NCBI GenBank assembly: GCA_903925515.1
Contig: CAIYFP010000336.1
Location: forward strand, 1 to 6,072
Length of the DNA: 6,072 nucleotides
DNA from: an uncultured Verrucomicrobiota bacterium
GTDB lineage: Bacteria > Verrucomicrobiota > Verrucomicrobiia > Limisphaerales > UBA9464
Direction: 5' to 3'
Shown: positions 1 through 5,876 of the stretch, in pieces
How the letters are laid out: every line of letters starts with the position of its first letter
Numbering within the stretch: the first letter of the stretch is position 1
Notes under the pieces: generated by a model
Told to the model about the DNA's origin: nothing
The model's input: the letters and a program-made list of their open reading frames with translations, nothing else
Database searches by the model: none
Made by a program: the position numbers and the translations under genes

Positions 1-156
1 GGGCCGGGATCTTTTTTGATAGTCCGCAATCGAGACGACAACGACCGCGGGTCGTCCATGGCGGGTCACCGTCTGCGGCCCCTCGGACAGGGCCTTGTCC
101 ACCAGCAGGCTGAATTGGTTCTTTGCCTCCTGGAGCTGCCAAGGATGTTTGCGCAT
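1..156 (-). CDS. Phd/YefM-family antitoxin, 3' part cut by window edge
   Basis: Reading the minus strand from the ATG at 156 gives 52 codons that stay open to the window edge. The protein begins MRKHPWQLQEAKNQFSLLVD and continues with ALSEGPQTVTRHGRPAVVVV and then a SIADYQ segment. This is the signature layout of the Phd/YefM (prevent-host-death) antitoxin fold: a W-x-L-x-E-A-K-x-x-F-S helix at residues 6-16, then a T-x-x-G-x-P hairpin ending in a hydrophobic strand (residues 29-42) and an 'S..DY' helix start. In this family the N-terminal domain dimerises, binds the operator of its own operon, and the C-terminal tail neutralises a toxin. The tail and any toxin gene would lie beyond base 1. 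A weak AGGG ribosome-binding site lies 7 bases before the ATG. The family call is firm; the toxin partner (PIN/VapC-like or RelE-like) cannot be told. Confidence 0.85.
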   Translation of the reverse strand, partial: MRKHPWQLQEAKNQFSLLVDKALSEGPQTVTRHGRPAVVVVSIADYQKRSRP

Positions 157-515
157 GACCGAACCCTATCGGCCCGGCGGCATCTGTCCAGTTAGGCCAG
201 AATCATCCCCGGGGCCGGTCCGCCCGTTGGACACATCGACGGGCGCCGTCGGGATGAGCCTTGGCCGGATCGATTCAGTTGGATCGGTCGTGCTTGCTGG
301 ATCTTCTTTCGCAAGAGCTTCGCCGTTCGCTCGTTGAGGAGCTGGCACCGGCCCGCTTCTTGCCGGCTCCGCAGCCTGCGGAAGCATCGAATTCGCAATC
401 CCTTTCCTCCCAACCGAACCGATACGGGCGATGGGGCCGGGCCTTAACCGGCAGGGCACCATGCTTGCGACGCGGCGCCCTGGGGCGGCGCCGGGAAAGA
501 CGCTGGGCTGGCGAC
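157..515. other. Gene-free stretch between antitoxin and ferredoxin genes
   Basis: About 360 bases with no gene I can support. Open frames cross it on both strands, but their translations are rich in Arg/Pro/Gly/Ser, match no family I recognise, and mostly continue as antisense of the ferredoxin. It should hold the promoter/operator of the antitoxin operon (near 157-230, minus strand) and the 3' end of the ferredoxin transcript. Small hairpins are visible: GCCGG/CCGGC at 436-440 and 448-452, TCCGCA/TGCGGA around 370-384, and the strong one at 473-493 listed separately. No tRNA cloverleaf, insertion-sequence ends or tandem repeats were found. Confidence 0.5.
473..493 (-). terminator. GC-rich hairpin downstream of ferredoxin (weak terminator candidate)
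   Basis: A perfect 7-bp inverted repeat, CGGCGCC at 473-479 and GGCGCCG at 487-493, with a 7-base loop. It begins 22 bases past the ferredoxin stop on the minus strand. No U-run follows, so it is not a canonical intrinsic terminator. It could instead protect the mRNA 3' end or be incidental in GC-rich DNA. Confidence 0.3.
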
Positions 516-746
516 CTAGCCGTTGTTGCCGATGGCCTCGACGGGGCAACCCGCCATGGCCTCCTGGCATTGGGCCTCCTCCTCGGGGGAGGTGGGTTGG
601 TTGAAGACGTAGGAATAGCCGCCCTCCTCGTACCGGCCGAAGTTCTTCGGGGCCGTCTCGCGGCAGAGGTCGCAGTCGATGCACTGGTTATCGACGAAGT
701 ACTTGCCGGTGACGTTCTGGGGGTAGCGATTTGCAATTTCAGCCAT
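516..746 (-). CDS. Small single-cluster [4Fe-4S] ferredoxin
   Basis: A 76-residue, acidic electron-carrier protein, probably soluble and cytoplasmic. It carries C22-x2-C25-x2-C28 followed by a remote C67-P68 and the typical CPVEAI ending. These four cysteines are the expected ligands of one [4Fe-4S] cluster. In two-cluster clostridial ferredoxins the first motif is CxxCxxCxxxCP; here the fourth position is Ala32 before Pro33, and no second triple motif exists, so a single cluster is expected. Cys60 is an extra cysteine without an obvious partner. The middle (residues 38-58) is rich in Glu, Gly and Tyr. The ATG at 746 is the natural start, just before the conserved N-terminal segment. No Shine-Dalgarno is evident, and the predicted 5' leader is only about 20 bases. 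The gene is monocistronic here and divergent from the acyltransferase gene. Its redox partner cannot be told from context. Confidence 0.93.
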   Translation of the reverse strand: MAEIANRYPQNVTGKYFVDNQCIDCDLCRETAPKNFGRYEEGGYSYVFNQPTSPEEEAQCQEAMAGCPVEAIGNNG

Positions 747-772
747 AGGCGCGTCAGTTTTTAGACCGGCGA

Positions 773-801
773 TTTATGCTGTCGTGTCCCTCGCGTCGCA
801 A
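773..801 (-). promoter_or_regulatory. Candidate sigma70-type promoter of the ferredoxin gene
   Basis: On the minus strand TTGCGA (801-796) is followed after exactly 17 bases by CATAAA (778-773). Each hexamer matches four of six positions of the TTGACA / TATAAT consensus. Transcription would start near 766, about 20 bases before the ferredoxin ATG at 746. This is one of the few AT-richer patches in the intergenic region, which supports it, but the hexamer match is only moderate. Confidence 0.4.
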
Positions 802-836
802 GGGGCATTTTGGTCCCGCCGGGCCATGCGGTTGGC

Positions 837-879
837 GGGCCCGGGGAGAGGGCGGGCCGGGATGGCGGTTGGGCGTGGG
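837..879 (+). other. G-quadruplex-type motif in divergent intergenic region
   Basis: The plus strand has six G-tracts of three or four: 837-839, 843-846, 850-852, 854-856, 859-861, 871-873, with a further one at 877-879. The core at 843-861 fits the canonical four-tract rule with loops AGA, C and CC. It lies between the ferredoxin promoter candidate and the acyltransferase start. Direct repeats GGCGGGCC (834-841 and 851-858, spaced 17 bases) overlap it, as does an inverted repeat CCCGCC/GGCGGG (815-820 and 834-839). Whether it folds or regulates anything is unknown. Confidence 0.4.
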
Positions 880-963
880 TGGAAACCCGACCGGGACATG
901 GCGATGGCACCCCGCTCGCGTGTTCAGGATTGCCGGCAAACGAGTCCTCCCTAGCCTCGCCGC

Positions 964-1659
964 ATGCTGTATTCCACGGGGGACTTGTTCGATCTGGGGC
1001 AGACCGCGCATGGCGACCTCTTTGCCGGGACGGAGTTTCCGTGGGAGGCCATCGGGAGAATTGGAACCTACCTTTCCGCGCACCTGCGCCCCGTGCAGCT
1101 TCATCGGGTCGTCGGGTCCGCCTACGTGGGATCGGACGTCTTCATCGGGGAGGGCACCGTCGTGGAGCACGGGGCCATGATCATGGGTCCCGCCATCATC
1201 GGGAGGAATTGCCGGATCCGTCATGGCGCGTTCATCCGGGACGGCGTGATCATTGGGGATGAGTGCACGGTGGGGCATTCGTGCGAGGTGAAGAACTCGC
1301 TCTTGTTCAACGGGGCCGAGGTGGCCCACCTCAACTACGTGGGCGACTCGATCCTCGGGCACAGGGCGCACCTTGGGGCAGGGGCGGTGGTCTCCAACCT
1401 CAAGCTCTCGCGCGACAACGTGTGGGTCGAGATGGACGGACGTTGCATTGACACGGGGTTGCGGATGCTCGGCGCGTTGGTTGGGGATGGCGCGGAGGTG
1501 GGAGGCAACGTGGTCCTCAACCCGGGCTCCATCCTCGGGAAGGGCTCCCGCGTTTATCCGGGCGTCACATGGCGCGGGATCCTGCCCGCCCACATGATCG
1601 CCAAGAACCGTTCCCCGCAGGAGGTCGTCGTGCGCCGGCCGCGCGGACCGATCAGCTAG
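964..1659 (+). CDS. Stand-alone GlmU-type left-handed beta-helix acyltransferase
   Basis: A 231-residue protein dominated by hexapeptide repeats of the [LIV]-G-x4 type (residues about 50-110 and 127-205), the hallmark of trimeric left-handed parallel beta-helix acyltransferases. The stretch AHLNYVGDSILG (121-132), followed by LGAGAVVSN (137-145), matches the HL-x-YLGDAEIG and NIGAGT region of the GlmU acetyltransferase domain. His122 sits at the position of the GlmU catalytic histidine (His363 in E. coli). Expected chemistry is transfer of an acetyl or acyl group from CoA to an amino- or hydroxy-sugar (phosphate or nucleotide), perhaps for cell-envelope precursors; the substrate cannot be assigned. 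Unlike bifunctional GlmU there is no N-terminal pyrophosphorylase, only a short extension of about 45 residues (LFDL..., PWEAIGRIG). The ATG at 964 is the first possible start, because an in-frame TAG lies at 952. No clear ribosome-binding site precedes it. Its stop codon lies inside the convergent adenine deaminase gene. Confidence 0.88.
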   Translation: MLYSTGDLFDLGQTAHGDLFAGTEFPWEAIGRIGTYLSAHLRPVQLHRVVGSAYVGSDVFIGEGTVVEHGAMIMGPAIIGRNCRIRHGAFIRDGVIIGDECTVGHSCEVKNSLLFNGAEVAHLNYVGDSILGHRAHLGAGAVVSNLKLSRDNVWVEMDGRCIDTGLRMLGALVGDGAEVGGNVVLNPGSILGKGSRVYPGVTWRGILPAHMIAKNRSPQEVVVRRPRGPIS

Positions 1660-1664
1660 GCCGG
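1635..1664. terminator. Inverted repeat across convergent stop codons (possible bidirectional terminator)
   Basis: CCGGCC at 1635-1640 pairs with GGCCGG at 1659-1664, leaving an 18-base loop that contains both stop codons (TGA of the minus gene at 1654-1652; the TAG of the plus gene begins at 1657). Two further pairs form beyond one mismatch (1632-1633 with 1666-1667). No clean U-run follows on either strand, so factor-independent termination would be inefficient. It is the only hairpin at the point where the two transcripts collide. Confidence 0.3.
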
Positions 1665-3484
1665 GGCGTCCCGTTTGCCGGCGGGGCGTCGTCCCAGAGC
1701 GGGATGATTTCCATGCGGTGCACATGCACCAGCCCGCGGTCCGTGATGCGCAGCTCCGGGATGACGGACAGCGGGATCAGGTTGAAGCCCATGTAGGGAA
1801 GGATGCAGCCCGTCGCGTCCCACGCCTTCTTCAGCTCGACGGTTTGACGGCGGACCTCCCCGGCCCGGGCGTCCGACATGAGGCCGGCGACGGGGAGCGG
1901 CAGGTGCGCCTTCACCTCGCCCTCGTCCACCACAACCACCCCGCCTTGCGAACGTCGAAGTGCATCCAGCGCCAGCCTCATGTCGCGTTCGTTCGTGCCC
2001 GCGAGGAGGATGTTGTGGGCGTCGTGCCCGACCGAGCTTCCCACCGCGCCCGATTTCAGCCCGAGGCCTTGCAGGAGCCCATGCCCGGCCCGGCCCGACC
2101 CATGATGTCTTTCCACCACGGTGACGAAGCAAAGGTCCCGCCCGGCAAGTTGCTCGGCCCATGAGAGGCCGCCCCTCAAGGGGAGGCGTTCATGGAAGGT
2201 CAGGATGCCGGGCAACGCGACGCGGATGACGTTGGCCTCCACGTCAAGCCGGGGAGCGGGGGGCAGCAGGGGCACCCCGTCAGGCACGCGCACCGTCTCG
2301 CAGGCGGCCCTCGGGTAGCGGTATCGATTGCCCTCCAACTGCGCCTCCAGCTCGGTCGTCACCCGGCCGTCCCGGACCATGCAACGGCCCCCGTACCATG
2401 TCCCCCGGACCTTCATCCCGTCGTCCAGCAACACGATGTCCGCCCGGCGCGAATGACCGAGCGCGCCGAGCTCCGCGTCCATCGCGTACCGGGTGGCAGG
2501 ATGAAGCGATCCCATGCTCCACGCCGTCTCCGGGCGGATGCCCGCCGCAATTGCCTCGCGCACCACCCAGTCCAACCCGAACAGGAACAGGTCGTCCGCG
2601 TCCCGGTCGTCCGTGCAGACGCAGACCCTCTTCGGGTTTGCCCCGAGCTCCGTCACGGCCTTGATCGCCAGCGGCAGCGAGTGCCATGGCGTCGCCGGGT
2701 TGCCCCCGCGGAGGAACACCCACATGCCGGCATCCAGGAAGTCCGACGCAATGTCCCGGTCGATGGCCTCATGGGTGTCGGTGACGCCGCTTGCGGCATA
2801 GGCCGCGACGAACTCGCGTCCATAGACGTGCCCGCATACCGGCCGGCCCCGCTTCAACGCCTCCGCAATCAGCCCGTGGCTTCGCGCATCACCCCGTGCC
2901 ACCGGGATGAAGTCCATCTTTTCGCCCAGTGCCACGGCCTCCGGCCAACGATCAAACAACCCGCCCGCCTTCACCGGGGTGAGGTCCCCGCCGGCCGTCT
3001 CCAGCCCGGGATTGGTGGCGGGGACGGTGCTGGGCACGGTGAGGAACACGTTCAGGGGCGCCTGACGGGCGTCCTCGAGCATCCACTCGATCCCCGCGAC
3101 GTCGCACACGTTCCCGATCTCGTGGCTGTCGCAGAACAACGTCGTCGTGCCGTTCAGCAGCGCCGCCTCGGCGTAGGCGCACACGGTCATCATGGAGGAC
3201 TCCACATGGACGTGCGGGTCCACGAGGCCCGGCGCGAGGATGCCCCCGTGCATGTCCTCCACGACGGTCCCATGGCCCAGCCGGCGCGCCTCCCCGGCGG
3301 GGCGCACCGCCGCGATGCGACCCCGCGCAATCCAAACCTCTCGCTCGCCGAGGAACCGTTCCGTGTACGCGGACAACACCCTTGCTCCGGCCAAAACGAG
3401 GTCGGGTGCGGAGCGTCCCGAGGCGACGTCGGCGAGGTGGCGGGTGACTTGCCAGAGGGGCGGGACGGATTCGCGGGTGTTCAT
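1652..3484 (-). CDS. ade: Adenine deaminase (amidohydrolase superfamily)
   Basis: A 610-residue cytoplasmic enzyme expected to hydrolyse adenine to hypoxanthine and ammonia (purine salvage). The N-terminal composite-sandwich strands (DLVLAGARVLSAYTE, about 28-42) lead into PGLVDPHVHVESSM (85-98). Expected binuclear metal-site positions are all present: H91, H93, E188 (in GEKMDF), H219 (GH), H238 (THE) and D292 (CTDD). HEIGNV (121-126) and PSTVPATNPG (151-160) are family motifs. The C-terminal half carries the Ade-specific domain: VERHHGSG (457-464), GHDAHNILLAGTNERDM (486-502), LPLPVAGLMSD (528-538) and the ending VIPELRITDRGLV (574-586). Length is close to the family norm (roughly 580-600). 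Motif drifts: GHVYG for the usual GHAPG, DSHEI for DPHEI, HPA for NPA. The start at 3484 is chosen because it fits the family N terminus and overlaps the preceding stop as ATGA; a longer in-frame start at 3562 would add 26 residues overlapping the upstream gene. It has no ribosome-binding site of its own, suggesting coupled translation. Confidence 0.95.
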   Translation of the reverse strand: MNTRESVPPLWQVTRHLADVASGRSAPDLVLAGARVLSAYTERFLGEREVWIARGRIAAVRPAGEARRLGHGTVVEDMHGGILAPGLVDPHVHVESSMMTVCAYAEAALLNGTTTLFCDSHEIGNVCDVAGIEWMLEDARQAPLNVFLTVPSTVPATNPGLETAGGDLTPVKAGGLFDRWPEAVALGEKMDFIPVARGDARSHGLIAEALKRGRPVCGHVYGREFVAAYAASGVTDTHEAIDRDIASDFLDAGMWVFLRGGNPATPWHSLPLAIKAVTELGANPKRVCVCTDDRDADDLFLFGLDWVVREAIAAGIRPETAWSMGSLHPATRYAMDAELGALGHSRRADIVLLDDGMKVRGTWYGGRCMVRDGRVTTELEAQLEGNRYRYPRAACETVRVPDGVPLLPPAPRLDVEANVIRVALPGILTFHERLPLRGGLSWAEQLAGRDLCFVTVVERHHGSGRAGHGLLQGLGLKSGAVGSSVGHDAHNILLAGTNERDMRLALDALRRSQGGVVVVDEGEVKAHLPLPVAGLMSDARAGEVRRQTVELKKAWDATGCILPYMGFNLIPLSVIPELRITDRGLVHVHRMEIIPLWDDAPPANGTPRPS

Positions 3485-4848
3485 GGGTCTTGGGCGGGTG
3501 CCTGGGATGGGGTTGGCTTGCGAAGCTCGTGAAGCGCGAAGTAGGGGAACCGAAGCCACCATCCGCCTGGTCGCTCGACAACGATGCGGCCGGGCGCGCC
3601 GACCTTGATGGACGGGACGGACGCCCTGAACCGCCCCTCGGACACCATGAGGTCAAGCCGCCCCGGGACCCGGCGGATCACCCATCGGCCCATGTCGCTC
3701 ATCGGCCCCAAGAGGTTCGTGGTCCCGTTCAGCACCAGCATCTTGTCCGGGACGGAAAACCGCACGTGGTCCGAGCCGATCCGCAGCGTCATGCGGAGGT
3801 GTGGGGTGTCGGGCAGCTCAAGCCTCAGCTCGAACTGCTCGGGCAACGTGGCGACGAGCTCGTTCGTCCCTGCCTTGGAAAGGCGCGCAACCTCCATGAG
3901 CCTCGTTCGCACCCGAAGCGCCTCCGCCTCCACGGCCGGTTCCCAGATGATCCTTGAAGCGGCCCCGTCTTGCTCCAGCGAAACCTGCCATGGCAGCGCA
4001 CCCTCCCAACCAAGGCCTCCCCGCCCCCTTGCGACTGCCAACCGACGCGCGTCGGGCATCCGCACCCCGGGGACGGGTGGGAACTCCCAATGCAGGTCTC
4101 CATGTCCCGCAGCAAGCCGGGGCATGTCCGGGACGAACGAGCCTTCATGAATGCTTCCCGCAACCAACCGCCCGCCCGAGTCCGCCAGCACCAGCGCCGT
4201 GGCGCCCTTGCTGCCGCGCACCGGCAGCTCGGCCAAGCCTCCGCCGTCATGATCGCCATCCACCCTCCCCAGGACCGACCAGTTCACGAGGTTGGTCGAG
4301 CCATGGAGTTGCAGGCCCGCGCCGCGGGCATCGCGAACCGGCATGCCCAACACCCAACGCGACGACGAGGCATCCCAGACGATGGTCGGCGCCGCGCCCG
4401 ATGCGCCGGCCACCTTCAAGACCGGGTTGCCTGCATGCCGCTCGTAACGACGCCCGTCCTCCGAACGGAAGAGGCACAATGCCGCCCCTTGGCCACCCGA
4501 TTCCACCAAGGCCATGACCGCGTGTGATCCCCTGGACTTCCTTCCACCCCCTGCGGATTCCGCCCGCGCCTCCGTCGCGCATGCACCGAGCACCCTTCCC
4601 ATGGGCTCGCCCGGCAACGCCACGCCCGCGTTCGACCATTCCACCATGTTGCGGCTCACCTCGTGCACCGTCCATGCTCCCTCCCCCCCCTCTCGCCCGG
4701 GCACGACAGGGGAGAACCGGTGAAACTCGCCCCGGTACGTCGAGACCGTCGGTCGCCAATCCGCTCTCCCCTCGCAGGACGCCGCCGCGAGCCATGCCAT
4801 GCACCACGGCAACAACTCCCTTCGGAACCATTCCAATCTCCTCGTCAT
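3481..4848 (-). CDS. Secreted GH32-like protein lacking catalytic residues (putative pseudo-glycosidase)
   Basis: 455 residues. The N terminus has Arg residues, then a short hydrophobic stretch (12-24) with candidate cleavage at GRA|D (after 29) or a weak lipobox ending at Cys25, so export is likely. The body follows glycoside hydrolase family 32 (levanase/invertase). Matching landmarks are YRGEFHRFSP (38-47, cf. YDGEYHLFYQ), VSRNMVEWSNAGVALP (64-79), NPVLKVAG...PTIVWDASSSRWVLGM (141-169), STNLVNWSVLG (184-194), GALPWQVSLEQDG (283-295) and PAVEAEALR (304-312). A C-terminal beta-sandwich like that of GH32 ends YFALHELRKP (436-445). The three GH32 catalytic motifs are not recognisable: WMNDPNG (nucleophile Asp) is replaced by sequence around 28-34, RDP by A152-A153-P154, and the EC motif (acid/base Glu) by a Gly-rich GGGLAELPV (202-210). 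It may bind sugar or act structurally; true activity is doubtful. Overlaps both neighbours as ATGA. Confidence 0.72.
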   Translation of the reverse strand: MTRRLEWFRRELLPWCMAWLAAASCEGRADWRPTVSTYRGEFHRFSPVVPGREGGEGAWTVHEVSRNMVEWSNAGVALPGEPMGRVLGACATEARAESAGGGRKSRGSHAVMALVESGGQGAALCLFRSEDGRRYERHAGNPVLKVAGASGAAPTIVWDASSSRWVLGMPVRDARGAGLQLHGSTNLVNWSVLGRVDGDHDGGGLAELPVRGSKGATALVLADSGGRLVAGSIHEGSFVPDMPRLAAGHGDLHWEFPPVPGVRMPDARRLAVARGRGGLGWEGALPWQVSLEQDGAASRIIWEPAVEAEALRVRTRLMEVARLSKAGTNELVATLPEQFELRLELPDTPHLRMTLRIGSDHVRFSVPDKMLVLNGTTNLLGPMSDMGRWVIRRVPGRLDLMVSEGRFRASVPSIKVGAPGRIVVERPGGWWLRFPYFALHELRKPTPSQAPAQDP

Positions 4849-5876
4849 CGGCCTGCCGCTCCTCCCACAAAATCAACGTCTGCGCTCAGCTCCGGCGTCA
4901 GGTACTTGTCCGGCCTCGCGATCTTCACCTTCACCTGCAACGTCCCCTTCTGCCGGCTCGCCTCGGGCGCGATCTCCGCCACCACCGCCTCGTAGCGACG
5001 GTCCCGATAGGCCTGCGGCGTCACCACGCAACGCTGTCCCAGACGCACCTTCGCAAGGTCGGACTCCCCAAGGTCCACCTCCACCTGCAAGTCCGTCAGG
5101 TCTGCCACCGCCAGCAACGACGTCGAGGGCCCGCGACCGCTCCCGAACGACTGCGGCGTCACGAGCTCGTCCCCGTCCACCATCCGTTCCAGCACCACGC
5201 CGTTCACCGGGGACCGGATCGTGCACCAGCCGACCCATGTCTCCAGCAGGCGGCGCGCTCCCTCCACCTGCTTCACGGTCGCCTCGGCCGACGCCAACGC
5301 GAGGCGCGCGTCGTCCAAGGCCTTCTGCATCTCGACTTGGTTCCTCACCAGCTCCGTCGCCCGGCGGACGTCGAACGTCGCCTTCTCGACCGCCACGCGC
5401 GCCACCGCCAACTGGCCGTCGTTCTCCGCGAGCCGGGCCTCGTACTCGGACCCGTCCAGCCGCACCACCACCTGCCCGTTCGTCACCGCGTCGCCCTTCC
5501 TCACCCCGATCCACTTGACCACCCCCATGAAGCGAGGGCTCAGCTCGATCCGCTCCCTTGCCACGATGTAGCCCTGTGCCGTCAGCACCGACCCCTCCAC
5601 GCGCCCGGCTGCCGCCTCGCCCGACGCGGCGCCCATTCCCATTCCCGGCGCCCCGCCCGATGCCTTGCCTTGCGCCGACGCGTTCGTGCCGGACTTCATC
5701 CGGAGGTCCTTCGACGAGGTCGCGGTGCGGACGTCGTCGCCTGCCCGCGGGATGGACAGCCATGCGACGCCGCCCAGCACGAGAACCACGGCCGCGAGGA
5801 TCCAGCCCAGCGGCCCGCCGCGCCGTCGCTTTGCCTGCGAGGCGATCCGAAGTCGTTCCAGGGGGTCTTGGTTCAT
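4845..5876 (-). CDS. HlyD/MacA-type periplasmic adaptor (membrane-fusion protein)
   Basis: A 343-residue inner-membrane-anchored adaptor that should link an inner-membrane transporter to the outer membrane or periplasm. A basic cytoplasmic tail (residues 1-22, with KRRRGG) precedes one transmembrane helix (about 23-42). A low-complexity Gly/Ala/Ser linker rich in GMGMGA follows (about 62-95). Next come the first half of the lipoyl domain (QGYIVARERIELSPRFMG...GQVVVRLD, 101-141), an alpha-helical hairpin (about 145-212), the second lipoyl half (TIRSPVNGVVLERMVDGDELV, 219-239) and a beta-barrel (about 255-320). It ends soon after the barrel, so the C-terminal membrane-proximal domain is short or absent. 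The start at 5876 is chosen because the helix and basic tail follow directly and it overlaps the permease stop as ATGA; an in-frame ATG 26 codons upstream lies inside the permease. The gene order permease-then-adaptor reverses the usual macA-macB order. Confidence 0.9.
   Translation of the reverse strand: MNQDPLERLRIASQAKRRRGGPLGWILAAVVLVLGGVAWLSIPRAGDDVRTATSSKDLRMKSGTNASAQGKASGGAPGMGMGAASGEAAAGRVEGSVLTAQGYIVARERIELSPRFMGVVKWIGVRKGDAVTNGQVVVRLDGSEYEARLAENDGQLAVARVAVEKATFDVRRATELVRNQVEMQKALDDARLALASAEATVKQVEGARRLLETWVGWCTIRSPVNGVVLERMVDGDELVTPQSFGSGRGPSTSLLAVADLTDLQVEVDLGESDLAKVRLGQRCVVTPQAYRDRRYEAVVAEIAPEASRQKGTLQVKVKIARPDKYLTPELSADVDFVGGAAGR
4859..4866 (-). promoter_or_regulatory. Ribosome-binding site of the GH32-like gene
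   Basis: GGGAGGAG on the minus strand, inside the 3' end of the adaptor gene and 10 bases before the ATG at 4848. It is the only strong Shine-Dalgarno seen in the operon and supports this start. The other two ATGA junctions have weak or no such site. Confidence 0.6.

Noticed and set aside
192..413. Minus-strand 73-codon frame in the gene-free stretch
   Set aside because: Arg-rich product with no motif, no clear ribosome-binding site and no supporting context. Treated as chance.
261..764. Plus-strand open frame spanning the gene-free stretch and the ferredoxin antisense
   Set aside because: More than half is the complement of the ferredoxin gene; the rest shows no domain, and no ribosome-binding site was evident.
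930..958. TTGCCG as a -35 element for the acyltransferase gene
   Set aside because: No acceptable -10 hexamer occurs 16-18 bases downstream (sequence there is CT/GC-rich), so no promoter was called.
754..1725. A 323-codon minus-strand open frame opposite the acyltransferase
   Set aside because: The hexapeptide-repeat protein on the plus strand is clearly real. The antisense product is His/Pro/Arg-rich low complexity without family features.
2192..3532. A 446-codon open frame on the plus strand antisense to the adenine deaminase gene
   Set aside because: Its product is rich in Arg/His/Pro/Gly with no recognisable motif, while the opposite strand encodes a full-length well-conserved enzyme. 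Long antisense frames are common opposite GC-rich genes.
3485..3562. Longer N terminus for adenine deaminase starting at 3562
   Set aside because: The extra 26 residues do not resemble the family and lie inside the upstream coding sequence; the ATGA overlap start at 3484 repeats the pattern of the other two junctions.
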